Shown here one piece after another: positions 44,526-53,703 of a DNA stretch of 64,000 nucleotides (position 1 is its first letter; the number at the start of each line of letters is the position of its first letter). Below the pieces are notes generated by a model that ran no database searches, was not told the DNA's origin, and was given only the letters and a program-made list of their open reading frames with translations. The DNA lies in contig NZ_JBEPTK010000017.1 of the NCBI RefSeq assembly GCF_040549485.1, positions 1 to 64,000 of the forward strand, in the 5' to 3' direction. The position numbers and the translations under genes were made by a program. The stretch is from Constrictibacter sp. MBR-5. GTDB taxonomy: Bacteria; Pseudomonadota; Alphaproteobacteria; JAJUGE01.

Positions 44526-45017
44526 CTACTCCGCGGCCATCGCCTGCTTCGGCGGGCGCCCGCGGCGCGCAGGCTTAGACGGAGCAGCAGCCGCCGCCTT
44601 GCTGGCCCGGCCCTTCTGGCCGAGCCCGATGCGCTTGGCCATGTCGGAGCGCGCCTGGGCATAGTCCGCTGCGACCATCGGGTAATCGGAACTCAGCCCG
44701 AACGTCGTGCGGTACTGATCCGGCGTCATCCCATGCGACGTCGCGATGTGCCGCTTCAGCGTCTTCTGGTGCTTGCCGCACACGAGGCAGACGAGATGGT
44801 CGGGGGCCACCGACTTGCGCACCGGGACCGCCGGCGTGATCTGCTCTGGCTCCGGCGCCGCCTGCTCGCGCACGAACGAGGACGACACACCCTTGATGAG
44901 GGTCGGCAGGTCGGCAGTGGGCAGGGAGTTGTTGGCAACGAAGGCGGACACGATCTGCGCGGTCAGCTCCGCCAGCTTGGTCTCGGTCAATTTGTCGGTA
45001 ACGGCGTCATCGGACAT
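44526..45017 (-). CDS. MucR/Ros-type transcriptional regulator, 163 aa
   Basis: The Ros zinc-finger-like region reads LVCLVCGKHQKTLKRHIATS followed by GMTPDQYRTTFGLSSDYPMV, diagnostic of MucR proteins, which silence AT-rich and accessory genes in alphaproteobacteria. The C-terminus is a basic AT-hook-like tail (KPARRGRPPKQ). ATG 45017 fits the usual start (MSDDAVTDKL...); an upstream in-frame ATG at 45104 would add 29 atypical residues. It may control the surrounding accessory genes. Confidence 0.9.
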   Translation of the reverse strand: MSDDAVTDKLTETKLAELTAQIVSAFVANNSLPTADLPTLIKGVSSSFVREQAAPEPEQITPAVPVRKSVAPDHLVCLVCGKHQKTLKRHIATSHGMTPDQYRTTFGLSSDYPMVAADYAQARSDMAKRIGLGQKGRASKAAAAAPSKPARRGRPPKQAMAAE

Positions 45018-45217
45018 AAAGACTTCCACTCGATCAAAATCAGCAACCATCACTGCCGCAGATAGGTTAGCCATGAGCAGCTGCAACAGCGGCCCACCCG
45101 CCAAAGTGAAATAAAGGTTACCGAATCGTCTCTAGACGATGTGGAGGGCGACAGACCCGACGAAGTACGCCGCGACATCAGGCCGGCGGCGCAGGATCGG
45201 GGTGCTATGTCGTGAAG

Positions 45218-45676
45218 CTACACGATCCGGTAGACCCGCCCGCGGCCCTCGACCTTCTCAGAGGTGACGTCGAGCTGCAGCTTCCTCTTCAGCGCCCCGG
45301 CAATCGCGCCCCGCACCGTGTGGCTCTGCCAGCCGGTCGCCGCGACCACCTCCTCGATGGTGGCGCCCTCGTCCCGGCGCAGCATGTTAATCAGCAGCGC
45401 CTGCTTCGTACCAGTGCGGGGCGGCTTCGCTTTCGGCGCATCATCCGAGGAAGGTGCCTCGGGTTGCTCGACCTCGATACCGATGGCTGCCAGCCCCTGC
45501 TGGCTGATGCGCTCGCCATCGTCGGCCTTCTCGGCCAGTCCCCGCGTCACGAGGGCGTTGACCACCTTGAGCGCCGCACCGCCCTTCAGGCTCGCCGGGA
45601 GCGGCTGGAGCGAACGGTCGGCGCGCTGTGCGGCGGCAGCGAGGACGAGGCGCTGGGTATCGGTGAGGTTGCTCAT
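45218..45676 (-). CDS. DUF3489 protein, 152 aa
   Basis: Begins LTDTQRLVLAAAAQRADRSL and ends with the DUF3489 domain GTKQALLINMLRRDEGATIE, TGWQSHTVRGAIAGALKRKL. The domain looks like a winged helix, so DNA binding is likely. It is common beside prophages and plasmids in alphaproteobacteria. Stand-alone gene; start ATG 45676. Confidence 0.85.
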   Translation of the reverse strand: MSNLTDTQRLVLAAAAQRADRSLQPLPASLKGGAALKVVNALVTRGLAEKADDGERISQQGLAAIGIEVEQPEAPSSDDAPKAKPPRTGTKQALLINMLRRDEGATIEEVVAATGWQSHTVRGAIAGALKRKLQLDVTSEKVEGRGRVYRIV

Positions 45677-45777
45677 GGTCGTCTCCGGGTTTGGGGGTCC
45701 GCACGATCGCGTCCCTGCTACGACCCGGAGCCCCCGGCCGCGGACGGCGCAGGGGCGGTGCGGGAGGGGTGTCGGCG

Positions 45778-46137
45778 TCAGTCCGCCAGCGGCGCCTCGA
45801 AGTGCCCGACGAAGCCGGTGAGGTAGGGCAGGCCGCGCGGGATTCCGGTGTCGCGCTCCGTCTGCCGCCCGATGCGCCAGCCCATCCAGCGCATCACCGC
45901 CGCGTCGATCGCCGCCGCCAATTCCAGCCCGGCGTGCAGCCCGTTCGCCACGTCGTCGGCGAAGTGCCGGCCGTGCCGGCTGTCGAGGAAGTCCCGCACC
46001 GCCTCCTGCGAAAAGCCCGTGGCGCGCCCGACCGCCGCCAGCGCCAGCGCCCAGGCCTCCCCCTGGTCCGCATGCCCGCGCAGGGTGGCGAAGAAACCCC
46101 AGCCCTCGTTCTCGCTCGCCAGGATCGTCGTGGTCAT
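45778..46137 (-). CDS. conserved hypothetical protein, 119 aa
   Basis: ATG 46137 begins MTTTILASENEGWGFFATLR, a start seen in small alphaproteobacterial accessory proteins; longer in-frame sequence upstream is Arg/Ser-rich and unlikely. Contains helical FLDSRHGRHFADDVANGLHA and WMGWRIGRQTERDTGIPRGL. Lies upstream of the DUF3489 gene on the same strand; function unknown. Confidence 0.65.
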   Translation of the reverse strand: MTTTILASENEGWGFFATLRGHADQGEAWALALAAVGRATGFSQEAVRDFLDSRHGRHFADDVANGLHAGLELAAAIDAAVMRWMGWRIGRQTERDTGIPRGLPYLTGFVGHFEAPLAD

Positions 46138-46263
46138 CGTCGCGCTCCCCTCTGCGGCTCGCCGCCGCGTCGAAGACACTGATCGCTCTACTGCGAAGCC
46201 ATAGCCACTCAATTAGAACGGGTAATCCGATATTGATCCGGCCAGCGCACACGGCTCCTGGCA

Positions 46264-46644
46264 TTGGAGAGGAGGATCGCGGGTCGGTATCCGCCGCCGT
46301 TCCGGAACATCGCGGATCTGGTCGAGGCGATGAACCCGAAGACTGCGGCATTCTTCCTCGCCTTCGTCCCCCAATTCGTCGAACCGGCTAAGGGCGACGT
46401 CGCGCTCCAGTTCATGGTGCTGGGCTTGGTGTCAGTCACGCTCAACGCCCTCGCCGACATAGTGGTCGCATTCGCAGCGGGACGTGTTCGCGAAGGGGCC
46501 GCATCGCGCCCGGGAGTGATTCGACGACTGCGGGAAGCCTCCGGCGGCCTGATGATCGCGCTGGGTGTCGGATTGGCGGTGCGCCATCGCCGGACCGACG
46601 CAGCCAGACATCGATCATCTTATTGGGCAGGCCTGATAAAGTAA
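46264..46644 (+). pseudogene. LysE/RhtB-type amino acid exporter, C-terminal fragment
   Basis: From about 46320 the frame gives MNPKTAAFFLAFVPQFVEPA and two further hydrophobic segments, matching the second half of LysE-family exporters. The N-terminal ~110 residues and their membrane segments are absent. The upstream part is not similar to anything recognised. Confidence 0.75.
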
Positions 46645-46851
46645 TGGCGCTCCGTCTGTGCATTTTTTCGCAGTCATCGTAGTAGATAGCAGATACGCGC
46701 AGATCGCATTGATTGACAACCCGCAGGCCTTGCCCTAGAGATATTGCAGATAGGAGAGGGGGCGGGGAAGTCATATAGCTGTGGCCTTTGCCTCATGGGA
46801 CCGGAGGCGCCCATCTTATCTTACAACCGCGTATTCCCTAGGGGGGTATCG

Positions 46852-47899
46852 ATGCAGGCTGAGGCCCGCACATCCGCGGATATCCGCCATTCCGGCGCTT
46901 CGGGAACCTCGGCAAAGACGTCGATACAGTCGACCAACTCCGGAGACGGACGCCTGACCGGCGCCGATCTCGCGGTCGAACAGCGTTCGGTCGGCTACCT
47001 TATTCCCTACGCGTGCAACGCCCGCACCCATTCCGAGAAGCAACTCGCCGAGATCGCCGCCTCTATCCACGCCTTCGGCTGGACCAATCCCATCCTGGTC
47101 GACGGCGAGAACGTGTCATCGCCGGGCACGAGCGCCTGCTGGCGGCGCGCAAGCTGGGGCTGGCCCAGCCGAAGGCACCGTGCCGGTGATCGAGCTGGCG
47201 GGCCTCAGCGAGGCGGAGCGCCGTGCCTACATCCTCGCCGACAATCGCCTCGCCCTGAACGCCGGCTGGGACCAGGATCTGCTCGCGGCAGAGGTGGCAG
47301 ACCTCGATGCACTGGGTGTGGATCTCTCGCTCGCCGGGTTTGCCGAGAGCGAGATCGGCACGCTGCTCGACCACTTCCGCCAGGGCGGCTCGTTCGCCGA
47401 CGAGGCCCCTGCCCCGCCTGTGGATCCGGTCAGTCGTGCGGGCGACCTCTGGTGCCTGGGTGAGCACCGGCTGCTGTGCGGCGATGCACTGAAGTCGGAG
47501 GACGTGCAGCGGGTGCTGGGCGGGGTCGCTGGCCGACATGGTCTTCACGGATCCGCCCGACAACGTCGACCACAGGGTGTCGGCAAGCGCCGCATCGCCA
47601 ACGACGCGCTGGGCGACGGCTTCGGCGCCTTCCTGCAGACCGCCTGTGCGGCGTTCGTGCCGCTGACCAAGGGCGCCATCTACATCTGCATGAGTTCGCC
47701 CGCATTCGCCGCGCTGAAGGCCTGCTTGGGGCTGCAGGTGGACGCTGTCGACCTTCGTCATCTGGACGAAGCGACAGGACCGGGTGCGGCGCGGATCGAG
47801 GTCCAGTTCCCGGCTCTAGCGGGTGCAGCGGGTTGGGCCAACTTCGGCGGGAAGACGATACGGAACCTCAGGTGCGCCGCGGTGCTTCTGATGGCGTGA
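46852..47899 (+). pseudogene. ParB-type DNA methyltransferase, decayed
   Basis: ATG 46852 with AGGGGGG upstream starts a phage-type ParB domain (LIPYACNARTHSEKQLAEIA, FGWTNPILVDGEN). A lost base near 47112 breaks the frame, which resumes as ELAGLSEAERRAYILADNRL and DLWCLGEHRLLCGDAL. A further shift destroys the expected catalytic DPPY box, and a late segment (KGAIYICMSS) still matches adenine methyltransferases. The 3' part is missing. These proteins modify phage or host DNA. Confidence 0.7.
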
Positions 47900-47956
47900 G
47901 CCCGTAGCGCAACGGATCTGCCGCGTCACCGTACGCATGCGACATTGCCCCCAGCG

Positions 47957-50254
47957 ATGATGATGCACCGAGCCGGACTGATCGGAGGAATGGCCTTACT
48001 CGCCGTACGCGCCGGGATCGGGACGGTCCTTGCCGGCCGCAGGCCCCGCCTCGACGTCGAGACGCGGCTGGACGCGCTGGTGCGGCACGACCTCCCCTTG
48101 AAGGCTCGGGTGGAGATCCGCTGGAACCATCATCACGTGCCCTTCATCGAGGCGGGCGACGATCGGGATCTCGCCGTGGGGCTCGGCGCGGTGCATGCGC
48201 ATCTTCGCCTCGTCCAGATGGAGTTCATGCGACGCGCGGCACGGGGGCGGCTGGCCGAGGTCCTCGGACCGGCGACGGTCGGGCTGGACGGCATGCTCCG
48301 GACGCTGGGGCTGGGCCGCGCAGCGCCGCCCGCGGTCGCGGCCTTGCCGGCCGAGACGCACGAATGGCTCGCGGGGTTCGCCGACGGCATCAACGCCCAG
48401 ATCAGCGCCATGCGCGTTCGGCCGGAGGAATTCCGCGTTCTCGGAATGCGCGCCGAACCGTGGAGCATGGAGGATCTGGTGGCGGTCGGGCGGCTCGCTG
48501 CGACCGACTTCAGCTGGCGGGTCTGGCACCGCCTCCTGCGGCTGCGCCGGCGCGAGGACTGGCCTCAGATCTGGCAGCGCCTGATGCGGGAGGGCTTCGT
48601 ACCGAGTTTTTCCGGCGCGGGCTCGGGCGAAGGCGGACCCGGCGCACCGCTCCTGGCCGGGCTGGGCCGCGGCGGAAGCAACTCGTTCGCGATCGCCGCC
48701 GGTCGAAGCGCCACCGGCGCCGCGCTGATCGCCAGCGACCCGCATCTTCCCATCGCCCTGCCGAACCTCTGGCTGATCGCCGGCATGAAGTCGCCCGGAT
48801 ATCACGCGGTCGGACTGATGATTCCCGGGGTGCCGGTGGTCGCCCTGGGCCGCAATCCCTGGATCGGATGGGGCGGAACGAGCCTGCACGCCGCCAGCAG
48901 CGACCTGATCGACGTGACCGGCCTCCCCGACGACGCGATCGCGGAGCGCCGGGAGCGGATCCGCGTCCGATGGGGCAAGGCCCGCGAGATCACCGTCCGC
49001 GAAACGCCCTACGGGCCGATCATATCCGACGTGTCCATGCTCGACATGCCCGCCGGCCGCAGGCTCGCCCTGCGCTGGATCGGGCACCGGCCGAACGACG
49101 AGATCACGGCGATGCTCCGGCTCGCCCGCGCGCGCGACTGGGACGGGTTCATGGACGCGATCGACGGCTTCGCGGTCCCCGCCCAGAACATGATCTACGC
49201 CGACCGCGAGGGTCGCGTCGGACAGGCGATGGCGGCGCACCTGCCCCGCCGCCCGCAGGGCGCGCCGACGGACTTGGTCGTCGGCATGGATGTCGATGCG
49301 CACTGGCGCGACCTGGCGACCGCCAAGCATCTGCCGTCGACGGTCGATCCCGCAGCCGGTTTCGTCGCCTCGGCGAACGACCGTCCCGACGCCGCGGCGA
49401 TGCCGGTCGGCTTCTTCTTTTCGCCGGACGAGCGGGTCGATCGCCTGCGCTCGATCCTAGGCGCCGCCGACCACCTGACGGTCGAGGATCTGCAGGCGCT
49501 GCAGCGGGACGTCTCGATGCCGTCGTCCCTGCCGCTGCGCGACGCGCTGCTGCGGGCCGTCGGGCCGCCCGGTATGGCGGATGCCGACGTCCGGCGGCTC
49601 TGTGCGGCGCTGCGGGACTGGGACGGTCGTCACACGGCGGAATCGGCCGGCGCCCTCGCCTTCGAGGTGCTGATCCATCACTTCCTGAAAGCGCTGCACG
49701 GCGAGAGAGACTTCGCGATCTACAGCGCCACCTGGGACGCTCTGACCCTGCTCGGCCAGGACCTCGCGACGCTGCCGGCAGACAGGCTGTCGGCCGCCGC
49801 GAGGGAGGCGGCGCGTCGGGCGGCGCGGGTCACGAAGCGCCACCGGAACTGGGGCGACATCCACCGGCTGCGGCTGTCGCACGGCCTTTCGATCCTGCCC
49901 GGGAGCGGTCGTCGCTACCGCTTCGCCGATCTGGCCGTCGGCGGCGGCAACGAGACGGTGATGAAGACCGCCTACGGGCTCGCGGCGGGCCGGCACGCCG
50001 TGCGGCTCGGCGCCAACGCCCGGCACGTTTCGGACCTCTCCGACCTCGACGCCAACCGTTTCGTACTGCTCGGCGGCCAGGACGGCTGGCTCGGCAGCAC
50101 GACCTTCCTCGATCAGCTGCCCCTCTGGCGTAACGGCGACTATATCGCGGTGCCGATGCGGCCGGAGACGGTGCGCCGCGACTTCCGACGCCTGACGGTT
50201 CTCAGCCCGAAGGACCCCGCAGAAACCGCGCGGACACGGCCGGCGCGCTCATGA
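47957..50254 (+). CDS. penicillin acylase family amidohydrolase, about 765 aa
   Basis: An Ntn-hydrolase of the penicillin/AHL acylase family. N-terminal chain: EIRWNHHHVPFIEAGDDRDL. The maturation site is GRGGSNSFAIA, where the Ser becomes the N-terminal nucleophile of the beta chain, followed by GAALIASDPHLPIALPN and late segments FVASANDRP and HRNWGDIHRLR. Members cleave amides such as penicillins, N-acyl homoserine lactones or other acylated amines after export. The start is ATG 47957 (two further ATGs follow) with a hydrophobic N-terminus as possible anchor. Overlaps the GH3-like gene by four bases. Confidence 0.9.
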   Translation: MMMHRAGLIGGMALLAVRAGIGTVLAGRRPRLDVETRLDALVRHDLPLKARVEIRWNHHHVPFIEAGDDRDLAVGLGAVHAHLRLVQMEFMRRAARGRLAEVLGPATVGLDGMLRTLGLGRAAPPAVAALPAETHEWLAGFADGINAQISAMRVRPEEFRVLGMRAEPWSMEDLVAVGRLAATDFSWRVWHRLLRLRRREDWPQIWQRLMREGFVPSFSGAGSGEGGPGAPLLAGLGRGGSNSFAIAAGRSATGAALIASDPHLPIALPNLWLIAGMKSPGYHAVGLMIPGVPVVALGRNPWIGWGGTSLHAASSDLIDVTGLPDDAIAERRERIRVRWGKAREITVRETPYGPIISDVSMLDMPAGRRLALRWIGHRPNDEITAMLRLARARDWDGFMDAIDGFAVPAQNMIYADREGRVGQAMAAHLPRRPQGAPTDLVVGMDVDAHWRDLATAKHLPSTVDPAAGFVASANDRPDAAAMPVGFFFSPDERVDRLRSILGAADHLTVEDLQALQRDVSMPSSLPLRDALLRAVGPPGMADADVRRLCAALRDWDGRHTAESAGALAFEVLIHHFLKALHGERDFAIYSATWDALTLLGQDLATLPADRLSAAAREAARRAARVTKRHRNWGDIHRLRLSHGLSILPGSGRRYRFADLAVGGGNETVMKTAYGLAAGRHAVRLGANARHVSDLSDLDANRFVLLGGQDGWLGSTTFLDQLPLWRNGDYIAVPMRPETVRRDFRRLTVLSPKDPAETARTRPARS

Positions 50255-51810
50255 TCCGCGCGACGCCGCTTCTCCGGGCCTACGCGGCGTTCCGTGGCCG
50301 GCAGCTCGGGCGCATGGATCCGGCACGGGCACAGCGCCGGCAGTTGCAGCGTCTCGTGCGGCAGGCGCGGACGACCCGCTTCGGACGCGATCACGGCTTC
50401 GGCGAGATCCGAAGCGTCGAGGACTTCCAGGACCGCGTGCCGCTGCGCCGCTACGAGGATTTCTGGGCCGCATATTGGCAGGACGGCTTTCCGACGCTCG
50501 ACGACGTCACGTGGCCGGGACGCATCCCCTATTTCGCCGTCACGTCCGGCACCACCACCGGCAAGCAGAAATACATCCCCGTGTCACGCCGGATGGTGTC
50601 GGCCAACAGGCGCGCGGTGCTCGACCTGCTGACGTTCCACCTCGCCGCCCGCCCCGACAGCAGGGTACTGGACGGCAAGAACTTCATGCTGGGCGGCAGC
50701 ACCGCCATGGCGGAGGAGGCGCCCGGCATCTTCGCGGGCGACCTCAGCGGCATCGCGGCACGCGAGGTGCCGCGCTGGGCGCGGCTCTTCTACTTCCCTC
50801 CCCCCGATCTCGCGCGGATAGCCGACTGGGAAGAGAAGATGGCGGCCCTCGGCCCGCGGTCGCTGGAAGAGCCGATCCGGACCGTCGGCGGGACGACCAA
50901 CTGGATGCTGCTGTTCTTCGACCAGTTGGCGCGGCTGCGGCCGGACACGCCGGGAAGGCTCGCAGACCTCTACCCGGCCCTGGACCTCGTCGTCTACGGC
51001 GGCGTGAGCTTCGCCCCGTATCGGGGCCGCTTCGAGCGGCTGCTCGAGGGGAGCCGCGCCGAGCTGCGCGAGGTCTATCCGGCGAGCGAAGGATTCATCG
51101 CCGTGGCGGACCGCGACCCCGGCGACGGGCTGCGGATGCTCCTCGACAACGGGCTGTTCTTCGAGTTCGTGCGGACCGCCGATCTGCAGTCGGCCACGCC
51201 GCCGCGCTTCTGGATCGGAAACGTCGAGCGCGACGTCGACTATGCCCTGCTTCTCAGCAGCTGCGCCGGCGTCTGGGCCTATGTGCTCGGGGATACCGTC
51301 CGGTTCGTCGATCTCGACCCGCCGCGCCTGCTGATCTCCGGACGCACCTCCTATTCGCTGTCCGCCTTCGGCGAGCATCTGATCGGCGAGGAGATCGAAA
51401 GGGCCGTGCTCGATGCCGCCTCCAACGCGATCGGCCAGCCCGTGAACGATTTCGCCGTCGGCCCGGTCTTCAACGAGAAGGGCGGCGGCACGCCCGGCGG
51501 CCACCTCTACGTGGTGGAGTTCGCGGGCCCGCCGCCGCAGCGGGAAGCACTCCGGGCGTTCGAGCGTCTGCTCGACGAACGCCTCTCCGCGCTCAACCAG
51601 GACTACCGGGACCATCGGGCGGGCGGATTCGGGATGGATCCGCCGAAGGCGGTCGCGGCGCCGGAAGGCACCTTCGCCGCCTGGATGCGCGAGCGCGGCA
51701 AGCTGGGGGGCCAGCACAAAGTGCCGCGGGTCATGAACGAGCCGGGCCGGATCGAGGAACTGGCCCGCTACGCCCAGGGCGCGGCCGGGGCGGGCGGCGG
51801 TACGGCATGA
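50251..51810 (+). CDS. GH3-family acyl adenylate-forming enzyme, 519 aa
   Basis: The nucleotide-binding loop VTSGTTTGKQKYIPVS, the VYGGVSFAPYRGRFE and EVYPASEGFIAVAD motifs and the C-terminal DYRDHRAGGFGMDPPKAVAA segment identify the GH3 family, best known in plants for joining acyl acids to amino acids through an acyl-AMP. ATG overlaps the acylase stop (ATGA). A coupled amide-forming and amide-cleaving pair suggests metabolism of an acyl-amino compound. Full length for bacterial members. Confidence 0.9.
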   Translation: MIRATPLLRAYAAFRGRQLGRMDPARAQRRQLQRLVRQARTTRFGRDHGFGEIRSVEDFQDRVPLRRYEDFWAAYWQDGFPTLDDVTWPGRIPYFAVTSGTTTGKQKYIPVSRRMVSANRRAVLDLLTFHLAARPDSRVLDGKNFMLGGSTAMAEEAPGIFAGDLSGIAAREVPRWARLFYFPPPDLARIADWEEKMAALGPRSLEEPIRTVGGTTNWMLLFFDQLARLRPDTPGRLADLYPALDLVVYGGVSFAPYRGRFERLLEGSRAELREVYPASEGFIAVADRDPGDGLRMLLDNGLFFEFVRTADLQSATPPRFWIGNVERDVDYALLLSSCAGVWAYVLGDTVRFVDLDPPRLLISGRTSYSLSAFGEHLIGEEIERAVLDAASNAIGQPVNDFAVGPVFNEKGGGTPGGHLYVVEFAGPPPQREALRAFERLLDERLSALNQDYRDHRAGGFGMDPPKAVAAPEGTFAAWMRERGKLGGQHKVPRVMNEPGRIEELARYAQGAAGAGGGTA

Positions 51811-52436
51811 GCGACGGCGGATCGGACAAGGGTCCGGCGCCAAAGGCGATCCTCGGGCGCCTGATGCTGGAGTTCGGCCCCCTGCTGGCATTCTTCGCGG
51901 GCTATAAGGCGTTCGGCTTCATGCCTGCCACCAGCATCTTCATAGCGGCGATCGTCTTCTCGATGGGTTTCTCGTGGCTGCGCCGTCGCCGCCTTCCGGT
52001 ACTGCCCGCCTTCACCGCGGCGGTCGCGCTCGCCATGGGCGGGCTGACGCTCGCCTTTCACGAGGAGCTCTTCGTGAAGCTGCGGCCGACCGTCATCAAC
52101 GGGATCTACGCCCTCGGCCTCATGGGGTCGATGCTGCTGCACAAGCCGCTGCTCCGGCAGGTCTTCCAGGGAACGCTGCGGCTGACGGACAAGGGCTGGC
52201 GCGGGCTCACTTGGCGCGCGGCGATCTTTCTCCTTTTGCTGGCGGCCACGAACGAACTCGTCTGGCGCACGCAGCCGACCGACGTCTGGGTCAACTTCAA
52301 GGTCTTCGGCATCATCCCGCTGGACGTGCTCTTCGCCCTCTCCCAGTGGCGCTACGTGAAGCGGCACTGGCGAGCCGAGCCGGCCGCAGGACGCGGCACG
52401 GTCAGGTCAGGCGCTGCTCGATCCGGTCGACGATAG
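51807..52436 (+). CDS. yciB: inner membrane-spanning protein YciB-like, 209 aa
   Basis: About five membrane helices and the family hallmarks EFGPLLAFFAGYKAFG, PTVINGIYALGLMGS and NELVWRTQPTDVWVNFKVFG. YciB is involved in cell envelope and division in gammaproteobacteria. ATG overlaps the GH3 gene (ATGA). The last ~35 bp overlap the end of the convergent oxidoreductase gene, giving a basic C-terminal tail. Confidence 0.9.
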   Translation: MSDGGSDKGPAPKAILGRLMLEFGPLLAFFAGYKAFGFMPATSIFIAAIVFSMGFSWLRRRRLPVLPAFTAAVALAMGGLTLAFHEELFVKLRPTVINGIYALGLMGSMLLHKPLLRQVFQGTLRLTDKGWRGLTWRAAIFLLLLAATNELVWRTQPTDVWVNFKVFGIIPLDVLFALSQWRYVKRHWRAEPAAGRGTVRSGAARSGRR

Positions 52437-53703
52437 GCAGGATCCTCTCGCCGAGTGCGATCGCCTTGCCTACCACTCCGTGCAGCGGAATCCGCCGGAT
52501 CGGCGTCACCGCGACATCCATCGACTCCGCCGACCGACCGCAGACCCGCTCGGCAACAAGCTTGCCGAGGGCGGTGCCGAGCGCCAGTCCTTCGCCGTTG
52601 TAGCCGAGCGCCACGTGCAGTCCGCGCTCCGGCTCGTGCAGGTGCGGCAGCGAATCCCGCGTGATCGCCACATGACCGGACCAGCCATACTCCCATTCCA
52701 CCGCGTCGAGATGACCGAACAGCGCCCGTCCCGTGCGCCGCGCCGCACGGTGCAGCGCCGGGCCGCGCAGGCCGCGCGTGCCGCCAGGCCCTCCAAGGAT
52801 CAGCCGTCCGCAGGGCGATATCCGGAAGGAGATCAGCGCCCGCCTGCGGTCCGACGCCACGTGCCGCTGCGGCAGGATCGCCGTGCGCATACCCTCAGGG
52901 AGCGGCCGGCTCGCGACCTGCGAGGCGCGCAGGGCGACGACGCTGCGATGCAGGCCGGGAATGAGCGAGCCGCTGTACGCGTTCGTCGCCACGACAACTG
53001 AAGCGGAGCGCACGTCGCCGCCATCGGTCTCCACGCGCCAGCCGTCGCGGCTGCGGTGCAGTGCACTCGCGGTGGTCCGCAAGCAAAGCCTCGCTCCGAG
53101 CGCGGTTGCCGCGCGGGCCAGTCCCCAGGCGTAGTTCAGGGGGTGGATGGAGCCGCCGCGGGCGTCGACGACCCCACCCCGATAGGCGGGCGTACCCAGC
53201 AGCACCACCGCCTCGTCCCGGTCGATCACCCGCACGGGCGCGCCGAGATCACGCCACTCCTGCGCCCATCGGCATAACGTTCTCATGCCGCGGGCGGTGG
53301 CAGCGGCCTGGACGGCGCCCGCGCGGACGGCGGCGCAGTCGATGTTCCACCTGGCGACGAGATCGAAGACGAGATCGGGGCCGCCGCCGCTCCAGGCCGC
53401 CAGCCGCGCGGCGGCCGCCGCGCTCAGGCGTCCTTCCAAGGCGGACGGCGGCGCCTTCAGTCCCGGCAACACCTGACCGCTCGACCGGCCCGTGGCGCCG
53501 CCCGCGAGATCGCCCGCCTCGATTAGGGTCACGCGCTGCCCGCGCTCGGACAGGTGCAGCGCCGCGGATAAGCCCGTGACGCCGCCGCCGACGACGACCG
53601 TATCAGCCTCGTCTGCGGAACCGACGGCCGTGCGCGGCGGCGCCTCCCCGGCCGTCGCGGCCCATAGGTTGCCGTTCAGCGGCGGCAGCCTCTCAGTGCG
53701 AAT
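52402..53703 (-). CDS. FAD-dependent amine/amino-acid oxidoreductase, about 434 aa
   Basis: A D-amino-acid-oxidase-type flavoprotein: dinucleotide motif VVVGGGVTGLSAALHL, then IEAGDLAGGATGRSSGQV and late LHVALGYNGEGLALGTALGK, close to gamma-glutamylputrescine oxidase-like proteins. A GTG start at 53532 would cut the FAD motif in half, so the real start is upstream; in that frame there is no ATG, GTG or TTG, but an ATT at 53703 lies five bases after GGAGG, within the end of the amidoligase gene. I use that as start, or there is a sequence error. It probably oxidises an amine linked to the amidoligase product. Confidence 0.8.
   Translation of the reverse strand: MRTERLPPLNGNLWAATAGEAPPRTAVGSADEADTVVVGGGVTGLSAALHLSERGQRVTLIEAGDLAGGATGRSSGQVLPGLKAPPSALEGRLSAAAAARLAAWSGGGPDLVFDLVARWNIDCAAVRAGAVQAAATARGMRTLCRWAQEWRDLGAPVRVIDRDEAVVLLGTPAYRGGVVDARGGSIHPLNYAWGLARAATALGARLCLRTTASALHRSRDGWRVETDGGDVRSASVVVATNAYSGSLIPGLHRSVVALRASQVASRPLPEGMRTAILPQRHVASDRRRALISFRISPCGRLILGGPGGTRGLRGPALHRAARRTGRALFGHLDAVEWEYGWSGHVAITRDSLPHLHEPERGLHVALGYNGEGLALGTALGKLVAERVCGRSAESMDVAVTPIRRIPLHGVVGKAIALGERILPIVDRIEQRLT

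Noticed and set aside
50475-52436. 653-codon frame spanning GH3 and yciB
   Set aside because: Arginine-rich shadow of two well-supported coupled genes.
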